DNA of 64,000 bases from Neurospora intermedia (taxonomy: Eukaryota; Ascomycota; Sordariomycetes; Sordariales; Sordariaceae): the NCBI GenBank assembly GCA_037102815.1, contig BTPP01000003.1, positions 3,596,001 to 3,660,000 of the forward strand. The letters are read 5' to 3'. A program made the translations under genes and the position numbers. This document shows, piece by piece, positions 34,687 through 45,646 of the stretch. How positions within the stretch are numbered: the stretch's first letter is position 1; each line of letters opens with the position of its first letter. The notes beneath the pieces were generated by a model. That model saw only the letters and a program-made list of their open reading frames with translations, ran no database searches and was not told where the DNA came from.

Positions 34687-37652
34687 GCTGTGATGCAGAA
34701 AATCAAGTCCATTTTGTTGTGGGATACCGCCGCCCTTTATACTCATGTCGGAGGTGAGCCGGTCTCTTCTTCTTTGGTCTTCTCTGCTGACTTCTTCCTT
34801 CTCCTCCTCGCGATCAGCTTCCGGAGACAGAAGCTCTTGAAAAGCACCATACATGGCATTCCTGATCTGGCCACTGTGGTGATGCTAACCTGTCGCCAAG
34901 AACGCATGACCTTTCGACTGTTCGCGCCGGTACCAAGTTGCTTGAGTTTCCTTCAACGCTGACTCGGTTCCAGCCTCACAAGAATCTCAACCCTTGACTG
35001 CCAATATTGATGATTGTGTTGGTTTTTCCGTCCAGAGCCGAAAAGGAGCGCGCTAGAACCGATTTTTGAGGTTGACAAGACTCATGGGTCGCTGCAACGA
35101 ATTTGCGGATGAAGTGAGGTTAAATGAAGCGCATATTAAAGCGGGACGCCTGCTTCTTGAAGGGTCACCTTCTCGAGATGTCGTACCAAGCTTTGGCCGT
35201 GCTGATACGAAGGCTACTGGCATTTACTTCCTCACAATATTCCTTCGGCACTTTAGTCTCAAGTTTTGAGGTATCCGGGGACCGTGATTCCCTTTTTACG
35301 CTTTCCCGATCCCAGCCTTACTCAGTAGCTGCAACGCCCAGCTCTTCGATCTTTGATCAAGACCATAGCGTTGATCATGGTTCTTTGTATGGTTCACGAG
35401 GGCTGATGTAACCTGGCAGCGTGAATACCAGATCCGGTCGCTGGGGAACAACCTCTATGTCAACAATATTCCGGAAGGATGTAACACACCCCGTCGCAGC
35501 GTGGCATCTGCGTGCCGTTCCCATGGTGTTATCTACGAAGTCTGGGGCTATCGAATAGCTCGAACGTAGAGACCTGCGACTATTCTCAGGTAGGGGCAAA
35601 GAGAATTAAATTATCAACACTTTTCCAAGTCAACTGTCTCTCGATATTGATGCTATTTTTACTTTCGTTGAACACTGCACTTTATCTGCCACTGGACAAG
35701 AAGTATACTCAATATATCAGCGTGCTGCGTTTGCCAGGTATGTCAGCCGGGTTGCTCCCTCTGTTTCGGCTGACAGATAGTATCTAGGCTTTTCGTTACA
35801 CGTCACAATTCCTTGGTCCTACTGGTGTCGACCTCTTATAGCCATATGTGCCGGACGATACAGCCATGAGCCAACATTGCTTGCTGGTTCCATCTTCCGG
35901 AATCTGAACACTTACATGATTCGCACCTTAAAATGGCACCATCGGCCAATGGCAACGACCAAACCCACGCAGGTCCTTCAAGAAGCTTCAACGCCGTCTC
36001 CCTTTGCTACCCTGAGCAGTATTCCGTTCCTAAGCCCGTTTACATAATAGGCAACAACATGGCCGCTATGGCAAAATACTTACTCTTCTCCGGACGAACC
36101 CCCGCGAATGCTCCCAGGACATCGTGGCGTGAGTTTGAGGGCGTTATCGAGGTCCTCCATTGTTTGAATTCTCTTGGCTTCACTCAGGGCAACGACAGGA
36201 GAGGTGTAGAATCGAAACACTAACCTCATCTCTGACTTCGCTAGTATACACAGGCCGGTCCTAACGCCGGTGCATCCACTGGAAAGATAGTACCCAAAGA
36301 AATACACCGTATCAGCACATCCCGCAATTGCATACTCCTCCTCGCGGTCATGGCCGTGGTTCTTCCATGCGCCTGAGCCCTGCATTTCGGTTGCAGGAGT
36401 TTTGCACTTTACACTTTTACGCCTCAGCCACTTCCGCTTTTTCTTGGCTGCTTATTATGCTGATTCTTGGAACATGGGGAATATGTGACCTCCATACTCT
36501 GCTGTGTGATGCCTGAGAAGCTTTTCCCGGGTTGCAGGTGCCCAAAAGGCTTGCAACTATCCCGTCGGTGCTACTTCTTGAAAAAAACCTAGGACTATAC
36601 TGCTGTAGGAGGGAGACAAAAATAGCTACAAATAGATTGGGACTGGTAAATGGGTGAGGGTGGGATGGTGGCTTGCGTGCCCACCGGGTACGGATGGATG
36701 AACCCTCACCGGAGAGTAAAAGTCCCCAAGTTTGAAGGAGACTATAATATAAAAAAAAAAAAAAATAACAGACTACCTACAAACCCGCGCGACTATCTGA
36801 CACATGGTCGATGATTGGTCTGCAAGAGTATCCAGATTGTGCAAACTGGATAGCTGATTTGCAATGACTATGATTATATTTTTTCTCGATCTGATTTCCA
36901 CTTAAGTTTCTTATGCCCCCAACAAGGTAAGTATTTGACCAAGACGCAAAGAAGCGGATCAGCTCGAGACTAAGACATGCACACAAGTTAAAGCTGAGCA
37001 CATCCATAACCACGAACCATAGATTCGCGATCTGGAAAACCATGACGAAAAAAAAAAAAGATTGAAAAAAAAAAAAAAGGAAAAAAGAAAGAAGTACCTC
37101 CGGCTAGTTGTTACAGTTGCAGGGGGTAAGTAGTTTCATGCTTTCTCTACTGGAGGTACTTTCCTGCTTAGAGTAAAAAATTTTGCTCACATACATTGCA
37201 ACTATCTCCAGGAGTCTAGACACAACGCTCTATAGCAATTTTCCACATCCTTACTTCCTTTTTCTTATCCTCACTTCCAACTTCTCCCTCCCTTAAATGA
37301 CCCCAAAACAACAGCTTCCTTCCTCACTCTTTCCCGCTAAAGCTATTCTTTCCGTCATCTCGAAAACCCCCATCCAAGTTCAGCTTCTCACGGTCACCCC
37401 TGGATTAAAACGACTAAAAAGTTACCTACATACATAGGTACAACGATGATCACTGGCGCATAACCATCTAGTGAAACCCATGGTTTCCTCAACCCTGGCT
37501 CAGTCTCACTCGTGTCACTGGTCGTACACTACAGACAGGTGCAACACCACGTTGATCATTCGATGATCCGGGACGCTTTGGCCGAGACCTGGATGGTGTG
37601 AGGGGTGCGGGGAATCTGTAAAAGCTTCGACGTTGCATTGTGAGACAGAGGG

Positions 37653-37750
37653 TACCCGTTGGAGAGGGGAGGGGAACAGAGTTGGGGAAACGACAGGAAA
37701 CCTGACCCCCTCTGTCGTTTCCCCAACTCTGTTCCCCTCCCCAACGGGTA
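37653..37750. repeat. long imperfect inverted repeat (hairpin)
   Basis: Left arm 37653-37696 and right arm 37712-37750 are reverse complements, except that the left arm has five extra bases (AGAGG) in a G-rich part. The 15-nt loop is at 37697-37711. Arms are purine-rich on the left and pyrimidine-rich on the right. No ORF runs through it and no flanking target duplication is obvious. Confidence 0.9.
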
Positions 37751-38600
37751 GAAATTGTTTCCGTAAAGGAACCTAGGTATCTAGCATAGAGGTACTGATA
37801 TGACTATCACGCTCAACACTCACAGTAGGGAAGGAATGTATTCAAATAGACCCATCACTTCAGATAGCACTTCTTCAGGTGCACCATGCAAGCGCGAACC
37901 ATACACTACTTAACCCAGGGTAACTTGGATTTGCTTGAGTCTGGACAAAATACATTACCTACACGGAGCCAAGGTAGCGAAGGCAATATATACCACTTTA
38001 ATGTCATCGCTAACCCAATTCCAAGACACGGGAGACCAATGACCGTGCCGTATTTCTTACAGCTGGATATTGATTCCAAAAATAACCACGACCCTTTTTT
38101 TTTGTTTTTTTTTTCTCTTTTTCTTTTCTTTCTTCGTAGTTCCACCAAGCCTTCTGATCAATTCAGTCAGATCAGCCAGTCAATCGCACTTGAGATGTGA
38201 CCGTAGACGGGATGTCATCTTCCGAAGCGCGAGTCGGACAGACGCGTCTGCCAAAGGGAAGCAGTCGAGTTCAAGGCCAAAACCATAATAAATGTTATCG
38301 TGAGGTCATGGAAGGGAGAAGGAATTAGAAAGTGTTTGCAAATATCTGAACCAACAAAATAAACAATACAAAATGGACGGCCTCGGCAACTCGACTCATT
38401 CTCCCAAGCGAGAATAAGACCAACAGGCGACGTCTCAGTCATAATAAATACATACAAGGCAAGTGAATTCGGCGTTCTCGCTCGCTCGCTTCTGTCCTGT
38501 GATCCAGAAGAATATCATCGCGACACTGTGTAATCGCTAACAACGACACAACCAACTCCAGGTCGTTCCGTTACATCATTCGTTCAATCTTAACCCGCAT

Positions 38601-40183
38601 TTACTGTCCTTCAACCTGCTTGAGGATACCCTCGAGGTTGATGGATTTGGGTCGCTCAATCGGCAGACCTAGAGCTCTATCCCAGATGAGCTGTGCGAGC
38701 GGGCCCAGACCACGCGAGACGCCGAAGGTGGCGGTGTAGTAGAGGGTTTCGTGGAAGCCGTAGTGGTGGAACAGGACGCCTGAGGACGAGTCCACATTGG
38801 GGTAGGGGTTCTTGGTCTTGCCGTGCTGCTTGAGAACCTCGGGAGCAATCTGGCTATTTTTGAGCACGAGCTGGAAGACGGGGTCGGCCGCAATCTTAGG
38901 GCGGGAGGCCGCGTAGTCCATAAGGGCCTCGAAACGGGGATCGGGCTTGCGGAGCACAGCATGGCCGTAGCCGGGCACGACGCGGCCCGAGTTGAGCGTG
39001 TTCCAGAGGTAGCTGCGCACGTCTTCGTCCGTGTAGGAAGAGGGGATGGCCTCCTTCATCTGAAGGATCCAGCGGAGCACCTCCTGGGCGGCAAGACCGT
39101 GGAGAGGGCCGGCGAGACCCTGGAGACCGGCGCTGTAGGCGAGGAAGGGGTCGCTCAGAGCACTGCCGACTAGGTGGGTGGTGTGTGCAGAGACGTTGCC
39201 GCCCTCGTGGTCACCGTGAAGGGCAAGGTACAACCTCAGAAGATCCTGGAAGTTCTCGTTCTCTTTACCGGGCTTGCCCAGCATGGCAGCAAAGTTGTAG
39301 GCCCAATCCTGCTCGAGGTCGACCTCAGCCGGGAGAGCACCGCCGCCCTTGTACGAGTTCTGGTAAATCTTGGCGGCAATGGTAGGGAGCTTGGCGAGCA
39401 GGGAAATGCAGTCATCAAAGGTAGGCTCCCAGTAGTCAGCCTTGTTCAGGCCCTGCTCGTAGGCCTTGGCGAATTTGGAGGTGTGGTTGAGGGCCGAGAC
39501 GGCAATGGCGAACTGGGTCATGGGGTGCAGGTCCTTGGGAAAGCTGTCGAGGAGCTTGTTGACAAATTCGGGCAGGGCAGCCTGCTCGGCGAGCTCCCGC
39601 GAGAACTGGCGGACCTGGTTGGTGGAGGGGACTTTGCCGGTCAAGAGAAGCCAGAACATGGCCTCGGGCAGCATCTCGGTGCCATTCTTGCCCTTGGGAA
39701 GCTCCTTCTGGCAGTCCTTGATGGTGCGACCATGGAAGCGAATACCCTCGTTGGCATCAAGTACGGAGCCCTCCCAAATCATGGCCTTGAGGCCGCGCAT
39801 GCCACCGATTGTGTTCTCGACCTTCACCTCGCCCAGCACCTTGTTCCCATGGGCCTTGACCTTCTTGAAGAGCTCGCGCTTTTCGGGAATGGCCTCCTTG
39901 AGCACCGTCTTGAGATCGGGTTCGGCGGTAGCGTAGCCTCGTCGCGAGACACGGGCATGATTCTGCAGAAGGGGGGATACACATGTTAGTAAGGCTGTCC
40001 TGTGCTGCCAAACGCCAAAAGTGGAATTCATCCCAAGACGGGAGATGGGGAAAAGCTGGGGAAAAGCTGGGGAAGGCAAGGGAGAGACGGAGAAAGATGC
40101 GATGACCTGACTCGCGTCCGCATAACACTTACACGGAGGGCTCCACCAAAGGCCCGGGACCCAGTTCTAAGGTTCATGGCCAT
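38601..40183 (-). CDS. mcsA: 2-methylcitrate synthase, mitochondrial, 470 aa
   Basis: Condenses propionyl-CoA with oxaloacetate to 2-methylcitrate, the first committed step of the methylcitrate cycle; such enzymes also keep some citrate synthase activity. Exons: 40183-40133 and 39962-38601. Intron donor is GTAAGT and the branch site is ACTAAC. The N-terminus (MAMNLRTGSRAFGGALRNHA, then RVSRRGYATAEPD) is a basic mitochondrial presequence. Citrate-synthase catalytic elements are present: LHGDHEGGNVSAHTTHLVGS (His about 269), VVPGYGHAVLRKPDPR (His about 350), and NPYPNVDSSSGVL (Asp about 407). Blocks such as VENTIGGMRGLKAMIWEGSV and YYTATFGVSRGLGPLAQLIW match fungal McsA rather than primary citrate synthase, from memory of those families. 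It is divergent from the methylisocitrate lyase gene. Confidence 0.92.
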
Positions 40184-41483
40184 TTTGAGCTTTGTGTGTG
40201 TACCGTATATCTACCAAGCAAAAATCGGAGGGTATCGACGCTGCTGAAAAAGAATAACCAAACAAAAAAAGGTGCCAATTGCTCGATCGACCCTATATAT
40301 ACTTATGGTCGCACACCGGTCAGTACAACCTCGACAACACATGTGCGACGACACGCCGCTTCCCGTCTTCCACCGCTCTGCTCAGGCCGAGGGATGTGGT
40401 GGGGTCCCGGCTGGAGCTACCCCAGAAGCGGGCGGGGACACTGGGGCCGCTGAACGCCTGGGGAAATGGGGACAAGCGTGCTGGAAGACAGCTGTCAACA
40501 TGACGGCAAGAGCGGAGTTGGAATGGGGGCATTTGGGAGACAGCCCCAGCGCGGGCAAACTAGGTCAAGGACTCCATCCCGTACCTGAGGCTTTCTGTTT
40601 GACAGTCTGGGGAAGTGGAAGCAAGCTGGAAACTGTGGACACTGACTGACTCGTTTAAGTGAATGTTGTCGCCGTCGACGTCGTCTTAAGAATCAAGAGA
40701 TGGGATTCGCAAGACACAAGCACACCGAGCAATCTCCAGGAACCGCATTGCCTTTTTGTCTTTTTTTCTCCTCCCAATCAGAGCCCTTAGCGGCTTCCCA
40801 CGGTCATTCGACTTGTGACGACGTTGCATCGCCGTGTCTCGTTTGGTCCAACCCCCACGCCAATCCGTCCAGTTTGCAGTCTCACAACCGAGGAAAGCCG
40901 TTTCGGCAGCACCCACGGCGGCCACGGCCAGCTTCGTCGAAGGACCTGAAGGATGGTTTCGCTAACAAAGTCTGCGTGTGTCTCCCGCGGCGGCCTGTTA
41001 GTCTGCCCTGGCCAAGGCTGTCCTCCTTTCCTCCAGGCCATGCCCCTCCCTCCCCTCATGGAAAATCGCATTACCCCCTGAACGGCCGATCTGGGGAGAT
41101 GCGGGGAAGCATGACAGGAGCCATTGGCCAATGACAGGCAAGGTAATCTTCCTCGGCTGTCGCCACTCAGCTTGTATTGTCAGCCGGCGTTTGATGTCCG
41201 GAGGAACGGACGTCGCAGCAAGGTGGTGAGACCGATAGCAATGCCGAGATGGACCTCCCAGTCCTCACTGAATGGACCTCACTCTCCTTTTTATGGACCT
41301 TCTCCAAGTCTCATGGCGGGGAGATGGGGACTCGTCGCTGTGCACTGCCTGAGTTGGGCATAACCCCATATCGTTGGTCAACTTTTGGCGGCCAGGCCCA
41401 GGTTATAGCCCAGGTTGTCACGTCACAAGATGTATGGAGATATGGGGTCGGCACCATCGGGGCAGCGTCGGGGAAAGCGGTGG
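40184..41483. other. mcsA-side promoter region
   Basis: Left part of the intergenic region shared by mcsA and the methylisocitrate lyase gene. Short GC-rich ORFs lack coding support. Confidence 0.5.
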
Positions 41484-41515
41484 CTCGCTCCCCAAATATT
41501 AAATGATGCACCAAA
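41484..41515 (+). repeat. left terminal inverted repeat, 32 bp
   Basis: Exact reverse complement of 42838-42869. Confidence 0.95.
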
Positions 41516-41657
41516 ACAAGGCAGACCCCCTGCAGCCCGGCCTTGGCAACCATCATCGAGGTAAACATCAATGTAAACATCAACCTTTGGCATTTACTAC
41601 GATCCTTTTTCTTAGTCTTTTCTTAGCAAAAATGATCGTTCCTTATAACTATTCGCA

Positions 41658-42764
41658 ATGGGAGCACCTCATTATTCTACCCCTAAGAAAAATCGCTTTA
41701 TTAGTACATTCAACGACCGTGAACGAAAAGGCGAAGTCTATTTTAAGTTAAACCTCTTCAAAGAATACGGCATTTCCCCTACAACCGGATAGCGGATCCT
41801 CAAGAATAAAGACCGAAACGATGGCCGGACTTTTCATTCTACTTATCCGGAAAGAAGAGGAAGAAGGAGAAAGCTTTCTTCTAAAAATATTACTATTATT
41901 AAAAAATTTCTCGAAAATAAAGGCTTTAATATAAAGACTATCCCTTAGGAAGGCCTTCCTACAGCGGCCAGCCTCGATATCGAATGCTACGGCGAGACAA
42001 TTAGGAAAGTAATCCGTTAACGAAACTTCCGGAAATATATTACTTACAAAAAAGCCTATATTTCTCCTAATTTTAAAAAGCGGTAGTTATAATAGGCGAG
42101 AGATATACTCCGGAAATATCCAACTCCCGAAGTATAGCGGCGAATTCGCTTCTCGGACGAATACTATTTTAGATAGGGCCCTTAAGGGAAGGTCTAAATT
42201 ATAAGGAAACCTTAGGAAAGATATTACTTTAATTGTATTATCGAAAAAGAAGATCCAAAAGAGAAAAACCGGAAAAGAATCTATATTTGGGCTACTATTA
42301 GATACAATTTCAAATCTCCTCTTATCTTCTACGACGTCCTAGGGAATAATAACGGTAAAATGAATCTTAAAGTCTATAAGGATAAAATCTTAAATCCGAT
42401 AGTTGGAAAATAGTTGAGAAGAGGTAATAATTTTACTTTAGAGGAGGATAATGATAGTAGTTACGGAAGAGTAGTAAAGGAAGGAAAGAAGTTAAATATT
42501 GTCCAAAAATAGAAAAAGGACAACGGATTAGAGTATTATTTTAATTGCCCTAGTTTACCAGACTTTTCACCCATTGAAAAGGTATGGTAGTCACCAAAGC
42601 AATACCTTAGAAAGAGAGGGAAATGGGATGACGAGGTTGTTAGGGAATTGGCCCAAGAAGGATGGGATGTACTAACTCAAGAAAAGATCAATTCGTGGAT
42701 TGACCAAATACCGGAAATTCTGCGGCAGTGCATAGAATTAGAAGGAGCATTAACAGGGCATTAA
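41658..42764 (+). pseudogene. Tc1/mariner-type transposase relic
   Basis: From ATG 41658 the frame runs to TAA 42762-42764 with 14 internal stops, all TAG or TAA and none TGA, and with no frameshift. The relic begins MGAPHYSTPKKNRFISTFND. It keeps helix-turn-helix-like sequence, FSDEYYF for the first catalytic Asp, LEEDNDSSYG for the second, and LPDFSPIEKVW for the third acidic residue, about 42 residues later. These match the DDE/D pattern of Tc1/mariner transposases. TAG at Trp positions (TGG to TAG) and TAA/TAG from CAA/CAG are exactly the C-to-T changes at CpA made by RIP on either strand. The last 70 codons are undamaged. Confidence 0.9.
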
Positions 42765-42837
42765 TTTGCAGTTCATTTCATCCATTTTGGCCATGGTTTC
42801 GTTGATTTATCTTGCCTTGAATATTCGTAGTGGTGGC

Positions 42838-42869
42838 TTTGGTGCATCATTTAATATTTGGGGAGCGAG
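42838..42869 (-). repeat. right terminal inverted repeat, 32 bp
   Basis: Exact reverse complement of the left repeat at 41484-41515. Confidence 0.95.
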
Positions 42870-43264
42870 GGTGGTCAGCCGGTTGTGGCAGGGGGGCGAT
42901 ACTGTATCGCAACCAAAACACGACAAGTTGCCAGACGTGTCTCCTCTTGTCTCATCCTGCCAACGTAGGACGGGGGCAAGTTAGCTTAATAATTGCTTTG
43001 CAGTCTGTCGTTCCCAACTTGAACAAAACTTGACAGAGTCAACAGTCTTGAGATCTTCTTGTTTCCAAATCCCACTCAAACCTTTCGTCCTACATTCATT
43101 CAGGTACTTACCGCTAAGCTGCTACACCACGCTGCCCCGCTCCTTTCCCGGACAACACAGCTGCGCTTCTTAAGAAGAGAAGGCCAGCTTGTGGTTTAAG
43201 CCCGCTACAAAGCAACTGCAAGTACACGAGTCAGTTACCGATTTCACACGCTCTGAAAGCTACA
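42870..43264. other. promoter/5' UTR of the methylisocitrate lyase gene
   Basis: Sequence between the transposon end and the start codon; no ORF of its own. Contains pyrimidine-rich tracts typical of fungal transcription starts. Confidence 0.5.
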
Positions 43265-45121
43265 ATGCTTCGCAGGGCAATCCCCAGAATCTCCCGGCGA
43301 ACTGTCCCGGCGCAGACTTCATCCCCCCTCTTCGGTCTTTGCGCCCGCCCCGTGAGAACCAGCACTACCACCTCCGCGCACGCTCGGCTCCTTTCGACAT
43401 CAGCTGCTAGGATGACCGCTCCCTCGCCTCTGGCTCCTGTCGAGCATCCTTTTTCCTCGACCATTCCATTTGAGTCCTTCCAGCTTTTGCCCGAGGAGCA
43501 GAAAGCCGGCGCCGCCGAAGATGCCCTCCTCCAACAACAGATCAAGGAAGTTGAGGCTTGGTGGGCGTCGCCGCGCTTCAAGGGCATCAAGCGCGACTGG
43601 ACTGCTGCCGATGTCGTGAGCAAGCGCGGTTCGCTCCAGCAGACCTATACTTCGTCCGTCATGGCGCGCAAGCTCTGGAACTTGGTGCAGGAGCGCTACG
43701 CCCAGGGCAAGCCCATCCATACTCTGGGTGCCATCGATCCCGTTCAGATGACCCAGCAGGCGCCTCATCAGGAGGTCCTCTACATTTCTGGTTGGGCATG
43801 CTCCTCGGTTCTGACTTCCACCAACGAGGTATCGCCCGACTTTGGCGACTACCCCTACAACACCGTTCCCAACCAGGTCCAGCGTCTTCACAAGGCCCAG
43901 AGCATGCATGACCGCAAGCAATGGTTCCTGCGCAGCAAGATGACTCCTGAGGAGCGGGCCAAGACCCCTTATACCGACTACTTCCGCCCCATCATTGCCG
44001 ACGGCGATACCGGCCACGGCGGTTTGACTGCCGTCATGAAGCTTGCTAAGCTGTTCGCCGAGAATGGTGCCGCCGGCGTCCATTTTGAGGATCAGATGCA
44101 CGGTGGCAAGAAGTGCGGTCACCTTGCCGGCAAGGTTCTCGTCCCCACCGGCGAGCACATCAACCGCCTCAAGGCCGCCCGCTTCCAGTGGGACGTCATG
44201 GGCACCGAGAACCTTGTGATCGCTCGCACGGACTCCGAGAGTGGTAAGCTGCTCTCTTCCTCCATCGACGCCCGCGATCACGAGTTCATCCTCGGTGTCG
44301 CCGACCCCTCTATCACCTCCCTCGCCGAGACTCTCGCCGACATGGAAGCCCGCGGTGCTCCCGGTTCCGAGATCGACGCCTACGAGGCCGAGTGGGTCAA
44401 GAACACGAAGCTCGTCACCTTTGACGAGGCTGCTCTTGCCCACTTTGAGCACCACAACGTCCGCCAGGACCTCTTCGCCACCTACAAGGCCACCATTGCC
44501 CAGAACCCCAACATGGGCATCACGGCCCGCCGCGCCCTCGCCCAATCCATCACCCCCGAACACCCCGTGTACTGGGACTGGGACGTGCCGCGCACGCGCG
44601 AGGGCTTCTACCACTTCCGCAACGGCATGGCGGCCGCCACCAAGCGCGCCCTCGCCTTCGGTCCCTATGCCGACCTCCTCTGGGTCGAGACGGGTGACCC
44701 GTCCGTCGAGGTGGCCACGGAGCTCGGCCGCGCCGTGCGCGAACAGTTCCCCGGCAAGGGTCTCGTGTACAACCTTTCCCCTTCGTTCAACTGGATGGCA
44801 CATGGCTTCACCCAGGACACGCTCAAGTCGTTCATCTGGGACATTGCGAAGGAAGGTTTCACCCTCCAGCTCGTCTCGCTCGCGGGTCTGCACAGCACCG
44901 CCACCATCAGCAACGAGCTGGCCCGCCGCTACAAGGACGAGGGCATGCAGGCGTATGTTGAGCTGGTGCAGAAGCGCGAGAAGGAGCTCGGCGTTGATGT
45001 GCTCACGCACCAGAAGTGGAGCGGCGCTAACTATGTTGATGCCATTCTGGGACACATTCAGAGCGGTAGCTCGAGTAGCAAGAGCATGGGCGAGGGTAAC
45101 ACGGAGAACCAGTTCGTATAA
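43265..45121 (+). CDS. mclA: 2-methylisocitrate lyase, mitochondrial, 618 aa
   Basis: Cleaves 2-methylisocitrate to pyruvate and succinate, the last step of the methylcitrate cycle. Single exon from ATG 43265. A basic Ser/Arg/Thr-rich presequence (MLRRAIPRISRRTVPAQTSS onward, about 45 residues) predicts mitochondrial import; a second in-frame Met at residue 50 could give a shorter form. The isocitrate-lyase fold is evident: WWASPRFKGIKRDW, IIADGDTGHGGLTAVMKLAK, the active-site loop HGGKKCGHLAGK with Cys about 284, ARTDSESGKLLSSSIDARDH, NLSPSFNWM and HQKWSGANYVD. It is distinguished from glyoxylate-cycle isocitrate lyase by the mitochondrial presequence, the EDQMHGG form of the loop and a C-terminus (NQFV) that is not a peroxisomal signal. 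Location opposite mcsA supports the assignment. Confidence 0.9.
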   Translation: MLRRAIPRISRRTVPAQTSSPLFGLCARPVRTSTTTSAHARLLSTSAARMTAPSPLAPVEHPFSSTIPFESFQLLPEEQKAGAAEDALLQQQIKEVEAWWASPRFKGIKRDWTAADVVSKRGSLQQTYTSSVMARKLWNLVQERYAQGKPIHTLGAIDPVQMTQQAPHQEVLYISGWACSSVLTSTNEVSPDFGDYPYNTVPNQVQRLHKAQSMHDRKQWFLRSKMTPEERAKTPYTDYFRPIIADGDTGHGGLTAVMKLAKLFAENGAAGVHFEDQMHGGKKCGHLAGKVLVPTGEHINRLKAARFQWDVMGTENLVIARTDSESGKLLSSSIDARDHEFILGVADPSITSLAETLADMEARGAPGSEIDAYEAEWVKNTKLVTFDEAALAHFEHHNVRQDLFATYKATIAQNPNMGITARRALAQSITPEHPVYWDWDVPRTREGFYHFRNGMAAATKRALAFGPYADLLWVETGDPSVEVATELGRAVREQFPGKGLVYNLSPSFNWMAHGFTQDTLKSFIWDIAKEGFTLQLVSLAGLHSTATISNELARRYKDEGMQAYVELVQKREKELGVDVLTHQKWSGANYVDAILGHIQSGSSSSKSMGEGNTENQFV

Positions 45122-45646
45122 GGGCTTGTCAGTTGCTCGGTCGGTCGGGACACAGTACGCACACGACTGGGTGAGGGCATACAAACCTACTAGGCAGTAG
45201 GTGATGAGGTCAATGGGGGACTTGCTTGGCGGGCGGCTATTTCGGGTTCGGTTGGTTGGCTCTAGGCGAAGTCTTTGCATGGCATTTCATGGGGCGTCTT
45301 GTTCTAATGTTCTTCTGTTATCTTTTTTTTTTGGTTATGACAACATACTTTTCTTCGAACTACACGTGGTTTAGCTGTCTATACGCGGTTGATAGACCCG
45401 ATGTTGTTAGTTACACGAAAGGTTTTTGGTACAGTCATCATCTCCTGATAGATGTAATGCATGAGAATAGTTGTATTTTGCATTCTTTCTTCAGCTCGCT
45501 GCACCTCTTCTCACATGTATAAACCTCACATCGCGTCGCTTCGTAAGTTCACATGTCGGGGAACGCATACGGTTGGTTGCTCACTGTGCATATGTACAGA
45601 AAACAGCTGTTTATCATAGTTTCTGAGGGCTAGGAACCCTTTCTTC
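45122..45646. other. intergenic, convergent 3' ends
   Basis: Probable 3' UTRs of the methylisocitrate lyase and dehydrogenase genes; no coding ORF. Confidence 0.5.

Larger units (their letters stand above)
34565..38600. other. long intergenic region, no convincing gene
   Basis: About 4 kb with long A/T homopolymer runs (36751-36766, 37050-37090, 38095-38130) and an imperfect 40-bp inverted repeat at 37653-37750. A 96-codon plus ORF at 35933-36223 starts with ATG but has no family resemblance and is left uncalled. Confidence 0.45.
41484..42869 (+). mobile_element. RIP-damaged Tc1/mariner-type DNA transposon
   Basis: A 1386-bp element bounded by identical 32-bp terminal inverted repeats beginning CTCGCTCCCC and ending TGCACCAAA. 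Inside is one transposase reading frame in which every break is a nonsense codon. The element is much richer in A+T than its flanks, especially 41840-42500. It lies between two divergent genes. A flanking TA duplication is not evident next to the repeats as drawn, so the true ends could lie a few bases further out. Confidence 0.9.

Noticed and set aside
35933-36223. 96-codon plus-strand ORF with ATG (MAPSANGNDQTHAGPS)
   Set aside because: Somewhat protein-like but no family, no intron and an equally long antisense ORF; not strong enough to call.
39174-39989. 271-codon plus-strand ORF
   Set aside because: Antisense to the methylcitrate synthase exon; no independent support.
38601-40183. Assignment as primary mitochondrial citrate synthase
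   Set aside because: Conserved blocks fit fungal 2-methylcitrate synthase better, and the gene is paired with methylisocitrate lyase; residual citrate synthase activity is still expected.
43265-45121. Assignment as glyoxylate-cycle isocitrate lyase
   Set aside because: Mitochondrial presequence, EDQMHGG-type active loop and lack of a peroxisomal C-terminus argue for methylisocitrate lyase.
43400-45280. 626-codon minus-strand ORF
   Set aside because: Fully antisense to the methylisocitrate lyase gene; long only because of the strong third-position C bias of that gene. No domain features.
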